Below, piece after piece: positions 1 through 13,000 of a stretch of 64,000 nucleotides of DNA (the stretch's first letter is position 1; each line of letters starts with the position of its first letter). The notes beneath the pieces are model-generated. The model saw only the letters and a program-made list of their open reading frames with translations. It did no database searches and was not told where the DNA came from. Source of the DNA: Bolinopsis microptera. Its lineage: Eukaryota; Ctenophora; Tentaculata; Lobata; Bolinopsidae. The DNA is taken from the NCBI RefSeq assembly GCF_026151205.1, contig NC_087084.1:12427453-12491452 (forward strand), given 5' to 3'. Made by a program: the position numbers and the translations under genes.

Positions 1-3000
1 GCCGTCTAAACCAGCTCTACCAGGTTCTCCTTTAGCTCCAGCTCCTCCTGGGGTTCCGGCAGATCCTGGGCTTCCCTGTGAGAAAAATGTTTTAAATTTT
101 AAGTTTCTTTGAGGTTTGCTTTGCCGATAAGTATAAAAAATGTAGCTTAAGGACGACATTTACAATTAAAGATAAAGCAGACTTACAGGGTTTCCTGGAT
201 TTCCATTGCGGCCAGCGAGTCCCTTCATTCCAGCAGCTCCATCTCTTCCAGGAATTGATCGCCCAGGGTCTCCCTTAGCTCCAGCCCCTCCAGGAGTCCC
301 GGAAGATCCGGGGTTACCAGGACTTCCGCGAGCTCCTGGGTTGCCGCCCCTTCCGGGGCTTCCTTTGCCTCCGTCTCTGCCGGCGGTTCCAGGGTCGCCC
401 CGTCCTCCAGGTGACCCGTTTAAACCATCTTTACCGTTAAGACCGGGTTCACCTTTAGCTCCACCTTGTGAACTTCCCTGAAAACAGATGTGTTATTTCA
501 TATTTAAGGTAATGATTCAATTAGGAAACAATAAAGCTTACAAAACGTTATGAACAGATTAAAATGTATTAGTATTTAGAAAAGTCTTCAACTTACGGGG
601 AGTCCTGCTCGTCCAGCGTCTCCCTTGAGTCCAGCACCACCATCTCTTCCATTCATTCCAGGTTCTCCCTTAGCACCTGAAGCACCAGGGGTACCTGGAG
701 TACCAATTCCATCAGCTCCCTTCATTCCAGGGCCTCCCGGGTTACCAGCTCTACCTTGACTTCCCTTTGCACCAGCTGCTCCCATAGCACCAGGGGTTCC
801 AGGGTTACCTGGAGATCCGAAGTTGCTGACAGTTGCTCCTTTAGCTCCATCACGTCCGGGACGTCCAGCGGTACCAGGCTCACCCTGAATGTTTTATCGT
901 AAACTAATAAATACTTTTGCTTTTGAAAAACCAACCAATATTCCCAGTGCACGGTTTTACGATAAAATTGAAAAAGACTTAAAAAAATATAAAATCTATT
1001 TACCTTAGCTCCGGGGGTTCCAGGAACGGAAGGTCCAGGTGACCCAGGGGGTCCAGGAGGAGCATTAATAGTTCCAGAATCTCCTTTTATTCCAGCTCTT
1101 CCTGGTGCACCATCTCGACCAGGTGTTCCTGCTAATCCAGCATCACCCTTAGATCCAGGGAGACCATTTGACCCTGGGAGGCCGTCCTTTCCTGGGGAAC
1201 CAAGTCCTCCAGATCGGCCAGGCATACCAGCATTTCCTGGGGTACCCATATCTCCTTTTGTACCGGGGGTTCCAACTCCAGGGGCTCCAGCGTTACCTTT
1301 GGAGCCCAATGCCCCGGGGTTTCCTGGTCGACCATCACTACCAGGAAGTCCTGCAAGTCCAGAATCTCCCTTTGTTCCAGCGGTTCCAGGGGTTCCGGGT
1401 GATCCGGGGGTTCCAGGGTTTCCTCTATCTCCTTTAGTCCCTAATCCGCCATTTCGTCCCTAAAGACTTATGTATTAAAATATCAAAATAACTCCTGATG
1501 AGAAAAGAGATTTGACCAAATGGCTTTGTGAAAAAATGTTTGTTTGGTGAATTCAAACAGCTATCTGATATCTGACTAAAATCTTTCAAAATGTGCTTAC
1601 ATCATTTCCAGGCCGCCCTGGTAGTCCATCTTTACCAGGATTTCCAGAAGAACCACCCAAACCCATATCTCCCTTCATTCCAGGCTGACCAGGAACGCCG
1701 TCTTTGCCAGGAGAACCATCATTACCGGAACGACCAGCAATTGCTCTTCCAGGTTCACCTTTAGCTCCATCTTTAGCAGCTCGACCAGGTAAACCAGCGT
1801 CTCCCTTAGATCCACCCATACCAGCAGATCCAGGACTTCCTCTTTCTCCAGGGTTTCCATCTCGGCCAGGCAGACCTGGATTACCCTAAAGAAGTATGAT
1901 ATTTTAGTATATTCATATTTCTGTGGTGCTTTCATCAATAGGGCAAGTTATCTAATTGTGATAAATGATATCAAGAAAAGAATTGATGATAAGTTTAACA
2001 AACCTTTCCTCCTTCTCTTCCGGGCATTCCTGGTGTACCTTTAGCTCCTGGTAATCCTACAGCATCTTGACCATCTTTACCTCGGTCTCCCTTAGCACCT
2101 CCCATTCCGGGTCGTCCAGGAGAACCTGGTTCAGCCCGAGTTCCTGGCTGACCACCTCGACCAGGTAGTCCATTATTACCTTTCTCTCCGGGAGAACCAT
2201 CAGTTCCTCTAACTCCTGGGGTTCCAGGGGTACCGTTAATTCCACCGTCTCCCTTGTCTCCTCGCTGTCCTGGTGTTCCAGAACTACCAGGGGTTCCTGG
2301 TTCTCCTCTCCTGCCAGGTTCTCCCCTTGCACCGAATCGACCAGCATCTCCTTTACCTCCTGGCAAACCAGGTTGTCCCGATGATCCTCTACCTCCCTTT
2401 CCACCGTTAATACCCTGCAATGGAAATTATTGAGTTGACCTAGAAATCACTCGAAGTCGTTAAAACAAATATATTGTGAGCGATGTAAGAATACTTAGAA
2501 TCTTAAATTAATTCTGCCTTTCCCTAATAAATGACTATATGATATCATGTCTATGTACATACTGGAGTTCCAGGTCTCCCGAGAAGTCCGGCCTCTCCCT
2601 TTCTACCGGGTACACCAGGTCGTCCTGAATCTCCCTTGGTACCAGGTGTTCCTGTTCCAGGACGTCCGGAGGATCCAGGAGTACCTCTGTCTCCTTTCAT
2701 TCCTAGACCTCCTGGTGCACCACCATTTCCGGGTTCTCCTCGTTCTCCCTTCATTCCCGGTAATCCGGAGGATCCGGGCCTTCCTGAGCTTCCTGGTGGA
2801 TTTAAAGTTTTAGTAGTTACCTCAACACTCATTCGGCTATGTTCGGTATCGACTTATTTTAAATGCCATGGTCGTTACGATGAGAAATTAAATACCTTTA
2901 TCTCCGTCTTTTCCGTTTACAGTGCGACCTTTTTCTCCAGGAGTACCAGGAGTTCCTCTATCTCCAGGCTGTCCAGGAAGTCCTGGTGTTCCTCGGTCTC

Positions 3001-5107
3001 CTTTACCTCCATCTCTACCTGGACTCCCCTTACCTCCGTCTCGTCCGTTCGTCCCTGGACTACCATCTAAACCAGGCCTTCCTGGTTCACCATTTCGTCC
3101 GCCTTCCCCCTGAAAGTACATTTTATTTAAGTATTTAGTATTCTTCATTTCCCATAAACAAATGAAAATGATAGCACTGTTCATGATTTTTCAAAATTTA
3201 AGGCAAGCGTTCGACAAGCTGTTTTACATTTTCATCGTAAACCTACCTTTTGACCGTTTCGTCCAGAAGTACCACGATCTCCTTTGGCACCAGAACTTCC
3301 GGGTAGACCATTTCGACCTGACTTCCCTGGCTCTCCTTTGTCTCCAGCGAGTCCGGGTAACCTCTCTAGTACACCTGGTCTGCCAGGTTCTCCTGAAAAT
3401 TTCATTTAGTTTCACCACTATTTTTTTTGTAAAAGTTCATCTGAATATGGAAATAAAACATTGCTGTTGGAAATTCTCCGTTTTAACAGAATCTTACCCC
3501 TTTCTCCTTGTCCTGGAAGACCGGGTCGACCTCGTTCTCCGGGTAGACCTGGAGTACCAGCATCTCCTTTAGATCCACCTTGTCCGTCGGTTCCCTGAGG
3601 TTGTAAGATTACATTTACAGATTGAGAACGCGAACGTGTCAGCAAAATATAGAAACGCGATCTAATATTAAACAAACGCATAAAATGCTGTAAAGTAGTT
3701 AAAATAAAAAATAAAAACAATAACTTACGTCCCTTCCTGGGTTTCCAGAAGTACCAGGAGATCCTTTTTCTCCAGCTCGGCCAGGCAATCCGTCTTTGCC
3801 GGGGGTTCCTCCTAGACCTCTAGTACCGGGGGTACCATCACGACCTTTAGCACCTGATAGTCCAGCAGCTCCGTCATTTCCACTCCTTCCAGGGAGTCCT
3901 CTGACCCCCTTTAACCCTGGGGCACCAGGACGACCGTCCATACCACCTCTGCCGGGCTCTCCTTTACCTCCATCACGACCAGGTTCTCCACGACCACCAG
4001 ACTCTCCAGGACCGCCTGCTCTTCCTGGATTTCCTTTACCACCCGAGATTCCAGGTCGACCAGGTTCTCCATTGCGTCCTCCTTCTCCTTTTCCTCCGTC
4101 CATACCGGGTCTTCCAGGCTCTCCTGCAGATCCAGGCAGACCACCAGCTCCCTTCTGACCGGGAGTACCTTGTGATCCGTCCTTACCGGGGTGACCCATG
4201 TCTCCCTTTGTTCCATTACACCCGTCAACGCCAGGAGTACCGGGAATACCGTCAACTCCATCACGGCCAGGATATCCGGATTGGCCGGCATCACCAGGTT
4301 CTCCAACTGGTCCCTGTGGTAGAAAATAATAAATCATTGTTTTTTTGTTTCGATCCCCAATTTAATCATTATGGTGATACTCGGTCTGGCCGTCTGGGAA
4401 GCCCATAGAATTCCAGTTCAGAAACCGAGTAAGGAGGTGCGGCTACTGATGAGAAGCCTCCTTAAAGTTTATTTGGGTTAGAAACGACATCTGGGTCCCT
4501 ACCCTCGCACAAGATTATTCTCAATTTTCTTGTTGTGTTCCACAATCCACAATTACTAACTGTTTTAATTACTTACACCCAGTCCTTGAAGTCCAGAATC
4601 ACCAGTAGGTCCAGGGGGACCGGTCTCTCCAGACATACCTCGGTCTCCCTTCACTCCAGGGGAACCGACAGATCCTCTCATACCTGGGCTACCAGGAGAG
4701 CCTGGAGGTCCAGACGCGCCGGGTCGACCCTGAGGGGTAGTTGTGATCAGAAAGATCATTATTGAATAGTATCATTCATCATGATAAGACATTGATAAAT
4801 AAAAAAAGGCACAAAACAGTGTCCCTATCAAAAGCAGCCACAATTAACCAATGTCATAATCTTCATAGTAGTACCCTAACATTTCCAAGTTAGAATATCT
4901 GCGGTCGTATAGGGTATAATTCTCACGTTAGAACATCTTAGGTCCTTATAATGTTAAAGATATAATTCTCACCCTAGCACCCTTAATGTAAGGGGGTCGT
5001 TGCCCGCAGTTATTACAAGCGGGATCAGCCTCTGCGTCGGGGAGAGCCTCCCCAAACGCACCAGCGACAAGCACAATGCTCAGTATACATCCTATTAGCC
5101 GAGACAT
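1..5107 (-). CDS. Collagen A: type IV-like collagen, 5' part (3' end outside window)
   Basis: Secreted basement-membrane-type collagen chain. Thirteen exons, 5' to 3' on the minus strand: 4973-5107, 4577-4729, 3729-4313, 3498-3594, 3247-3392, 2896-3109, 2563-2792, 2004-2414, 1601-1885, 1004-1459, 597-884, 187-477 and 1-75 (cut by the window edge). All have GT donors and AG acceptors, and phases join without a stop, giving about 1,122 residues in the window. After a signal peptide and a CNNC knot the protein is Gly-X-Y with occasional breaks, for example near GVGTPG in exon 10. A conserved GCNGTKG site is in exon 3. No NC1 is visible because the gene continues to the left. The acceptor of exon 7 is ambiguous (2792 or 9 bases further in). 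Helix exons 2-12 are multiples of the Gly-X-Y codon triplet, several over 400 bp. It is divergently paired with collagen B. Type IV identity is inferred from the N-terminal layout and the glycosylation site shared with B and C, which do carry NC1. Confidence 0.88.
3729..4313 (-). CDS. Collagen A exon 3: 195-codon helix exon with GCNGT site
   Basis: The longest collagen exon in the window (585 bp), uninterrupted Gly-X-Y apart from its junction with exon 2. It contains [11 protein letters not shown], a lone cysteine followed by an N-glycosylation sequon (NGT). B has [11 protein letters not shown] and C has [11 protein letters not shown] at the equivalent point, 30-40 triplets into the helix. 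In known type IV collagens a Cys plus sequon of this kind lies in the 7S tetramerisation region, so a 7S-like function is inferred. The junction with exon 2 reads GLQGLG then GPVGEP, a one-residue slip in the triplet register. Confidence 0.85.
4973..5107 (-). CDS. Collagen A exon 1: signal peptide and N-terminal Cys knot
   Basis: The exon encodes 45 residues starting [19 protein letters not shown], a typical signal peptide (one basic residue, then a hydrophobic core), then an acidic stretch and [19 protein letters not shown], where the helix begins. Collagens B and C have the matching [16 protein letters not shown], so start and frame are supported by homology. The two cysteines are in the place of the Cys-rich 7S start of type IV collagens but are fewer than in vertebrate chains. 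The donor is GTGAGA at 4972, and the next exon continues in phase 0 with GRPGASG. The start is the first ATG of this open frame. Confidence 0.9.
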
Positions 5108-6485
5108 CTTGAGAACGTTGATGAAGCAACCATCAACTAAGACTGGGAAGATGGGTAAGTAATTAATTGGGACTTGGACAAATTTTAAGTTCTAACTGTC
5201 TCAGAACTTCAAAAGAAGAGTCAGCTAGGACATGAAATTTAAAGTGTAATAAATAGTTGAGTATGTAGTTATACTATATAATTATTAATCAAAAGAACTC
5301 TAAGCTGGTTGTGATGTGACCCCTTACGGTTTTGACACGTAACAATGATTTTAGGTATTGATTAGTCAGTATGCTAATGAGTTAATCACTGTCAGGTTAT
5401 TCACCTCATCAACAGTATCTATACCTATAACTTATGTCTTATAAGGTCAAGGTTGCTTGTTAGCATTGAAAAAACGAGGTGTGTGTCTAAAACAGATGAG
5501 CCTGATTTCAAAAGTCTTACGCTTGGAATATAACAAATTTATTACATAATATAATAAACTTATTTAGTTTTATACAAATAATTTTGCGTTGGTTCATGTC
5601 AAATGAAGAACCAATCGCCAAATTTTTGTTAAGTGCTTGCCTGCACCATGATAGTTACTCTCGTGCCTAAATACTGTACCGAGTAGAGCCTTATCACATA
5701 GGTGTAAAAATTGTAGACGCAAATAATCACAACAAAACTTGTAACAGTTAGGTGCAAATGGAGATTGCAGTACATAATCGTACGGTAATTCGCCAAATAC
5801 AATACTGTTTGTAGCGATCAAAGCATCCTAACAATGTTTATATTGCAATTTTATTTACGGTAAGGCGAGCCACTTGAACGCTCATTGGGCCGGACAAATA
5901 AGTCACGTGGGCAGGTACTTCTGCACGTGTGATAAATCAATCACGTGATAAATTACAGTTTGTCACGTGGTAAATAGATTCACGTTTTATACGATAACGG
6001 TGCGTAATGTTTGTTTTACTTTGTCAAGGAAATTGAGGGATGGTAATATTACGGTGCGGTTCATATGACGGTTACCTAAAACTAACAATAACAATGAATA
6101 CTTTTGCCGACAGGATTTTGATTTTGTGCCTATTATTACTGCCATGAGATAAAAATACACTAAATTAGTACATTAGGCGGATTTAAAAAATAAAAAATCG
6201 GGAGTTTTAAAAGACACGATCCGCTCACGTAAAAATTGAATTATCAAAGATACCAACAAGAAATAGCATGACATGTTCCACAAAGATATTCGGATAAAAA
6301 GGATAAATTGAAAATACTCAAGTCAGACCGGGAACCACTGTCATAATATAAAGAATTATAATTCTGACTGCACTCATAGTCATATGTTTGTACTTTTTGA
6401 CCAAGACACAAAAGTTTCCTTGTGTTTGAATAACAATAAAATGAGATGCTAACACCCTGTCTTTACTAGCTGCACATGGTTTGGG
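5108..6485. promoter_or_regulatory. Head-to-head intergenic region between collagens A and B (candidate bidirectional promoter)
   Basis: The A start codon (5107, minus) and B start codon (6486, plus) are 1,378 bp apart with no coding sequence between them. This is the arrangement of vertebrate COL4A1/COL4A2-type pairs, which share a bidirectional promoter. It contains four CACGTG motifs (5904-5969). I could not place transcription starts or a convincing TATA box. Short frames here (for example 5594-5821) have no recognisable coding character. That the promoter is shared is inference. Confidence 0.6.
5904..5969. promoter_or_regulatory. Cluster of four CACGTG E-boxes
   Basis: CACGTG occurs at 5904, 5924, 5942 and 5964, a spacing of 18-22 bp (about two helical turns), mostly as TCACGTG(G/A). 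CACGTG is the palindromic core bound by bHLH/bHLH-Zip factors of the USF, MITF/TFE, MYC/MAX and HES/BHLHE types. The cluster lies near the middle of the A/B intergenic region, and a similar array precedes collagen C. Binding is not shown by sequence alone. Confidence 0.55.
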
Positions 6486-7098
6486 ATGCAGTGGTCAGTA
6501 GGACTAGTTTTATTGCTCTTAGTGAGTATTAGGGCCCAGAAGGAAAAGATCAAGGGAGAAAAGACAATAATAGCAGACGCTGATCCTTACAACTTCGACC
6601 CGTACTACGGGTGAGTTTCACTATCATTTAATCCAGATCTCTTTATATATATATGTTGCTCCTTTATAAAAATGTGTATTGTTTTTTAAATCAGGACAAT
6701 ATTTTTGAAACACCCTGTATTACGTTATATATTCACAAAAATAATTCTTGTGTTTGCACAGGGACCTCACATCTAACTGCTCCCAATATAATCGAACGAG
6801 CTTATAATTATTTATATAGAGGAAAACCATAGATTAACTCATTTCCCACAGAAATTAACTCATTTCCCGCATAAATTAACTCATTTCCCACAGAAATGGA
6901 GGAGGAGGAGGTGGATACAACCCGTACGACAGAGTGCCAGGTACCCGACCAAAAGACCCAGAATGTAAGAACTGTGAACAGAGGCCCTACATCGTAAAGG
7001 GTGACACCGGGACCACTGGTAAACCAGGATTTGAGGGCCCTAGAGGAGGTAGTGGTGAGCCGGGACCTCCTGGTAATCCTGGAGCTATGGGCAGCAGG
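6486..7098 (+). CDS. Collagen B exons 1-2: signal peptide, Gly/Tyr-rich segment, CKNC knot
   Basis: Exon 1 (6486-6610) encodes [18 protein letters not shown], a clear signal peptide, then [12 protein letters not shown]. Exon 2 (6894-7098) continues in phase through a run of glycines, NPYDR, and [16 protein letters not shown] into the helix. An ATG ten bases upstream (6476) is in a frame that stops early, so 6486 is the start. Collagen C has the same order ([10 protein letters not shown], Gly/Tyr-rich, [16 protein letters not shown]). The Gly/Tyr-rich insert is not part of textbook type IV chains, and its role is unknown. Confidence 0.88.
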
Positions 7099-10000
7099 GT
7101 GAGTGTGAAACCTTGTTCTTCTCTTTTTTTATAATTTTCTTTTTTGAAAACCTACTTGGTGAAGTTTTAGTTGAGTGAAGAGGAATATGCATTGGAAAAC
7201 ACAGCTATATGTAATGGTGTTGTAAATAACACTGATATAATTCAGCTTGGATTGGTGAAATACGGGTAGACCACATGACATGACAATTATAGTACTATAG
7301 TAGCTTCCCGTTTATTGCAGTTATAGTGGGATCTTTTACTTATTAACTCCACCATAACCCTCTCTACTCTCCAGGGTCCAGCAGGAGCAGCAGGACCAAG
7401 AGGGCTAGCCGGAGAAGTGGGTGAGGAAGGACCAGCGGGTAGCAAGGGATTTGAAGGAGCCAGAGGACGACCAGGTGTGTATTCAAGCTTTTCATTTAAA
7501 ATTAAAACAAGTCCTTTATATTGTGGAGCCAGGGTTTGTACTGGATACACCTAGTTATTGAGTTAAAACGCCTCCATCCCATTACGTAATACTCAATAAA
7601 TGTAATAGATTTGTATCTGTATGGCGAAGAATTAAAATGATAAATTAAGCAGCACTATATTTCATATAGGTTATCTAACATATTGTAATTACCTTATCGA
7701 CCTTTATTTGAACGGAGATTAATTTGACGCTTATGTCCGTTCACGCAATGTCCGTTCAAATAACGTCCGATCATGTATCCGTATAACAATTATTTAAACT
7801 GTGTAATCATCGTTATATTTGTTATTTTTATAATATCTGAATGGTAAAAATTTAAAACTAGAGATTCAACAGCACTATTTCTCACTACAAACCGTCAAGT
7901 AAAAATAAGTTCAACAATAGAGATTGGAGCTGGTATAAAAGTCATAAATTGGCAGTTGAAACAACAACAAAAGACTCTTTTAAAAACCCTAAAAAGTATG
8001 ATATGCATCCTCCTAACAGTAACAACATTCTAAAAATATCTCCAATAGGCAGACCAGGTAGACACGGCGTAGACGGTAACCCCGGACAAGCTGGTATAGA
8101 TGGGTGTAACGGTACCAGGGGAGATGATGGTACTCCTGGTACCCCCGGAGTTATAGGTCTCCCTGCATCTGCTGTGAGTTTTTAGAGTTTTAGAATGGAA
8201 ATATAACAATGATCGGTGACGTAATATCAAATTAAAATAATTTATTATACAACTGGCCAGTCGATGCTATTAAACATAGTATTTATACTTGATGGTATAA
8301 CGGGAATCGGTCACGAGGGCGAACTCACTGAGTTCGCCCTCGTTGAGTGAATCAGCCTTTTGATCAATGGTTTTCCAAAAAGTAATAAAACAAATTGTGG
8401 GAATTTTTGTGATAATTTGAATAAGTTATTACTTGGGATAATCATCACTCATTATAAGTAAGTGTCTGTAAAGATACGTAATCGAATCAAGATCATAATA
8501 ACATAATATCAGCGTCAAAAATACTTTATGGACACGTTCATTTGAGTTTGAGGATATTGGTAAACAAAAATGATAGCGTTTTCGACGATAGTGGCTTAAT
8601 TTTGACATCTATTAACCTAGCACGTTCAGAAGTTCTGAACATTAGCCACGTAACCCATACTCCCATATGCACTGCTCAGAAAGAAAATCTATTGTTGTTA
8701 GGCACTATAATGGTTCAAATGTCACATTTTGTGTGACTTAGTTAACTGCAGTTGTCTAATTATCATTCCTTGGTCTGAAATATAGTAGATTAGGTCAATC
8801 TAACAATTATGATACAACATTGGTTAAAGGGCACGGATCGAACGGTTACAAGGCAATATTTGGGTAACTTTGTCACACTCAGAATACCATACCTCTATTC
8901 TACTATGAGATGTCCTCAAAAACCTTTTAACTCATTATTTGATGGTTGATCTACCAATCAAAGCCCTAAAATATGTTGTTTCGAATAGTTAGCTAAAAAG
9001 GCACTTGGTTATTGGGAAATGAGGTAAATTCCGTCACAATATTTGGAATTTTAAATTTTGGGCGAATTATTTATATCTGATTTTGGTTTGAAAGGCGGGA
9101 AAACTTTGATGACAATGTAGTTGATGCAAGTTAAGATCAGTGTTTACATTGTCACAAAAAATGATACGAAATCGTAAATAGGTTAAAAATAATGATTATA
9201 GAATGAAATAGTCTCTTATAATAACTCTTATAATAACTGATGTGACAAAGTAAACATGTCTTGCCCCTATTTGAAGATCTGTATATTCTATGACTCTATT
9301 AGCATTCAACATTCTTTGCTATAAATGGCTACAGCTAACACTATTAATGCTAAGTACCAAACAACAAGTGGGAGGTGGATCGTTGGTATACCGTTAAATC
9401 GATTTAACACCGCAATTCCAGTCGCAAGCCTGGGACCACTACTAGCATTGTCACAACATCTACAAAGCTGCCATATAGCCTGACTGACAATTTTCTCGAC
9501 TGACTGACAATGTTTCTTCTTTTCCCCATTTAGAATACAAAGATTAGTACATTTTAGCTTATGATTAATATTATATTTTTACCTATAGTTTACCTAGATT
9601 TCAGACAAAAATCGGTAGAATATTGTCCAGAACATCAGAGCTCAAGTTTAACAATTTTAGGTTAAATTTGTCAAAATCACTAAAAATGTGACAAAATTGA
9701 CTTTTCCTGCCCCAACAATTTCAAGATAGTGTGTAAAAATTAGCATAGGCTGCTTTATTACCTATATAAATCAATCCAAACTACGAAAAAGATCTGTTAA
9801 TCTGATGACGATTACCTAACTCTAATAGTAACTGATGTGACAAAGTAAACATGTCTTGCCCCTATTTTGAAGATCTATAACTCTATTAGAATTCAGCATT
9901 CTTTCAGAAACGATTGGTAGAATATTGTCTAGAACATCAGGGCTCAAGTTTAACAATTTTAGATTAATTTGTCAAAGACGCTGAAAATGTGACAAAATTA

Positions 10001-13000
10001 ACTTTCCCTGCCCCAAAAATATCAAGATAGTGTGTTAAAATTGGCATAGGATGCTTTATTGCCTATACTATATTAATCGATTCAAACTACGAAAAAGATC
10101 TGTTAATCTGATGACGATTACCTAACTCTTATAATAACTGATGTGACAAAGTAAACATGTCTTGCCCCTATTTTGAAGAGCTATACTTCTATTAGAATAC
10201 TATGTAACTTTATCATCAATGAACTAGTTATTTTGCCAGCAAGGAGCTAACAGAGTTATAATAATTTTGTTGTGACGAAATTACCCTATTTTTGACCATG
10301 TTGCGGTAGTTTAATTGTGACACTGTTAACATATTGCCACCCGATAATGATTTATGTGACTGATGCGTGGTACTAGCAGTGTTGTTTGATCCATAGTATG
10401 TAATATAAGGGGTTTAAGCTGGTATATCATTATTTGTTTAATTTCACACATGTTCAGATATCATCAAGATTATGTGACAAAGTAAACTTGTTTGTGCCTT
10501 CTGTGTTTTAATTCCTTACGACTATATGATATAATAACAATTCCTAGCACTTCCAGGCCATCAAATAAACCTACACTACTCAGCATTGCTTATCAGGGTG
10601 CCCTAAACATTCTTCACATGTTTTCTTAAATGTGTGACAGAGTAAACCTGAGTGCACCATCTAACGAAAAAAAGTCGTCAAATATGTAGGTAATGGTCAT
10701 ATGTACCCATCCAATCAACTGGACACCCAAAAATTTGGTCAAAAACGGCAGCAAGGGGTCCATATTTACTCCGTCACATGTTTATAGTGTGACAATGTAA
10801 CCATTTCCGTGCCGGCCGTATTTAAGCGATATCTTATCACCTGATTAAAATATCGTTAAGTGACAAAGTTAGCCTAGAGGATGAAACGGTTATCCTAACC
10901 ATCAAGGGTTTGTGTAATTTCATAGTGTGACAAAGTCAACTACACTGTGCCTTTTAATAGGGTCACTTATATTTACCAATATCCTCAAACTCAAATGAAC
11001 GTGTCCTTATACGCATGAAAAGAACCCCAATTCATTCGACCTTTTGTCTATATTATCATGAATTGATTATAAAATACCTTTCTAAGTACTCTATTTTATA
11101 TTTACAGTGCTGATCGTGGCTTTTTAAGGTATAAGCACGCTCAAATCACATTATAAGTTTGGATGGGCTTTAAAATCAATCCACTCTTCCATTCAATTTA
11201 CATATGATAATCATCACTTTGAAAACGTAGTCCTGTTTAATTGACTCCCCTTAATAATTTTGTCTGCTTCTTCTTCAACTCCCATCTGCTTATGCAGCAT
11301 ATTAGATTAAAGTCGATGATTTCTGATTTTACGAGATAAATCATCTAACTTAGTCATTGTTATGCAGCTTGGTCTCTCTCGTCATAGCTCCCTTGTTCGT
11401 CTCAGAGTTGGGTTATCATTTCTTTGTTGTCTCGTACTCCAGTCATCTCTGCTGTGCCTGGAACTCCTCCGTCTTGCACTGCTACATAATTTAGCTCAAT
11501 GGTGTTAGCTGTTGATAATCGTTGAAATCTTAGACTTAACTCTCGGTAAATTCTTGAACCATTGATTAGGGTTCCGAGTCTTTGGATAGGTACGCTAATA
11601 AGGTTTGTTACAGTGTCATCATAGATTAGTGGGTTTATGACTGAGTTGATGGGTAGAATAATCATGGAAAACAGGCCATACCATGGTGTTGCATCTACCA
11701 CATCAAGGGAATGTAGGACACAGATCACTATGAAGGGCACCCAGCAAAGGAAATCTGTAGTGATGATGATGGTAATTCTTAAGTTCATTTTTCTATTGCG
11801 TTGAGTTATCTGTCGGTTCCCTCCTGACTGAGTCAAACTTTTAGAAGATTTGCGAGATATGATGGCAATGATTAAGTATGAAGCTGTAATGAAAAAGAAG
11901 CAAACAAAGTTCAGGGCAAGAATTGCCCATACCAAGTGCCTCTGTGGATCATTTTCTTTGACAAAATATTTGAAGAGGCAGACTCCATCGTTTCCATAGA
12001 ATTCTACCTTTTGTATGTTTTTTGTGTAATCTTCATACCTATTATCGTGAGAATACATCTCGGACATCATTTTGTTGATCAAATGCCAACTGAGTGTTTT
12101 TTCTTTCATTCTACCAAAGTATCCTTGAAAGACGGCAAATAGCGCCTGCTTGTTCATTGTTCCAATAAATATTTTTAGCTCTTCTGCATATTTTACTCCA
12201 TTGACGAATAAATCCTCAAATTTGGAGATAATTGGGATAACAGCAATGATAATGGACGCCAACGTCATCATAAAAACACCTCCGGCAACTTGGAGTGATT
12301 TTATTAAGGTAACTTCTCCCGGAATTCTCATAGAATGTTTTATTCCAAAAATTCGGGTGAGGCTCAGTGCACACATAGCAAAAAGCGAGACTTGAGATCC
12401 TATGGTGCTAAGAACACCAATAATTGAACAGTGGATGCTGGTAATCCAACCAATCTGCTGAGTACAATATTGTTCCTTGAAGATTACACCATCATAAACT
12501 GATATGACGAATAAGTAGATACGAACTAAAAGGTCTCCAAAAGATATCATCATGATGAGGGACTTATTGAACAGAGCTACTGTGGTTTTACAGTTCTTTA
12601 AAGTTCCAGTATTTTTGGACAGGATGATAAGATTTGCCAGGACGGCTAGAAATCCTATAACCCACGATGAACATTTGAGAGCATATCCTTCTAGAATCTG
12701 TCTTGAACACTGGTTATTACATTCGTCTGTTAAATCCAGGCAGTCAAATGATCCGTCACATTTCTTTGTCACCGGTATGTAGCTACCGTCACACTTGAAA
12801 TTATTTCTGCAGCTGTCCTCATCCGAGCCATCCCCGCAATTATCGATGAGATTGCATACTTGGGAATAATCAATGCAAGTGATATTGTTGTCACAGACAA
12901 AACACTTGTTCGTATAAATATCTTCATTTGATTTTGTGACAAATGTTAGGTATTCGTCATTGGCTATCGTCCCTATTCTATTTTGATATTGTCCTGGACA

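Noticed and set aside
206-4306. Long plus-strand Pro/Leu-rich frames opposite collagen A (and the like opposite B and C)
   Set aside because: They are the reverse reading of Gly-X-Y codons (GGA/CCT), which always gives Pro-Gly or Leu-rich frames; they end at the collagen exon borders.
722-4306. Second and third minus-strand frames through collagen A exons
   Set aside because: Shadow frames of the Gly-X-Y repeat with no Gly periodicity; only one frame per exon links to its neighbours in phase.
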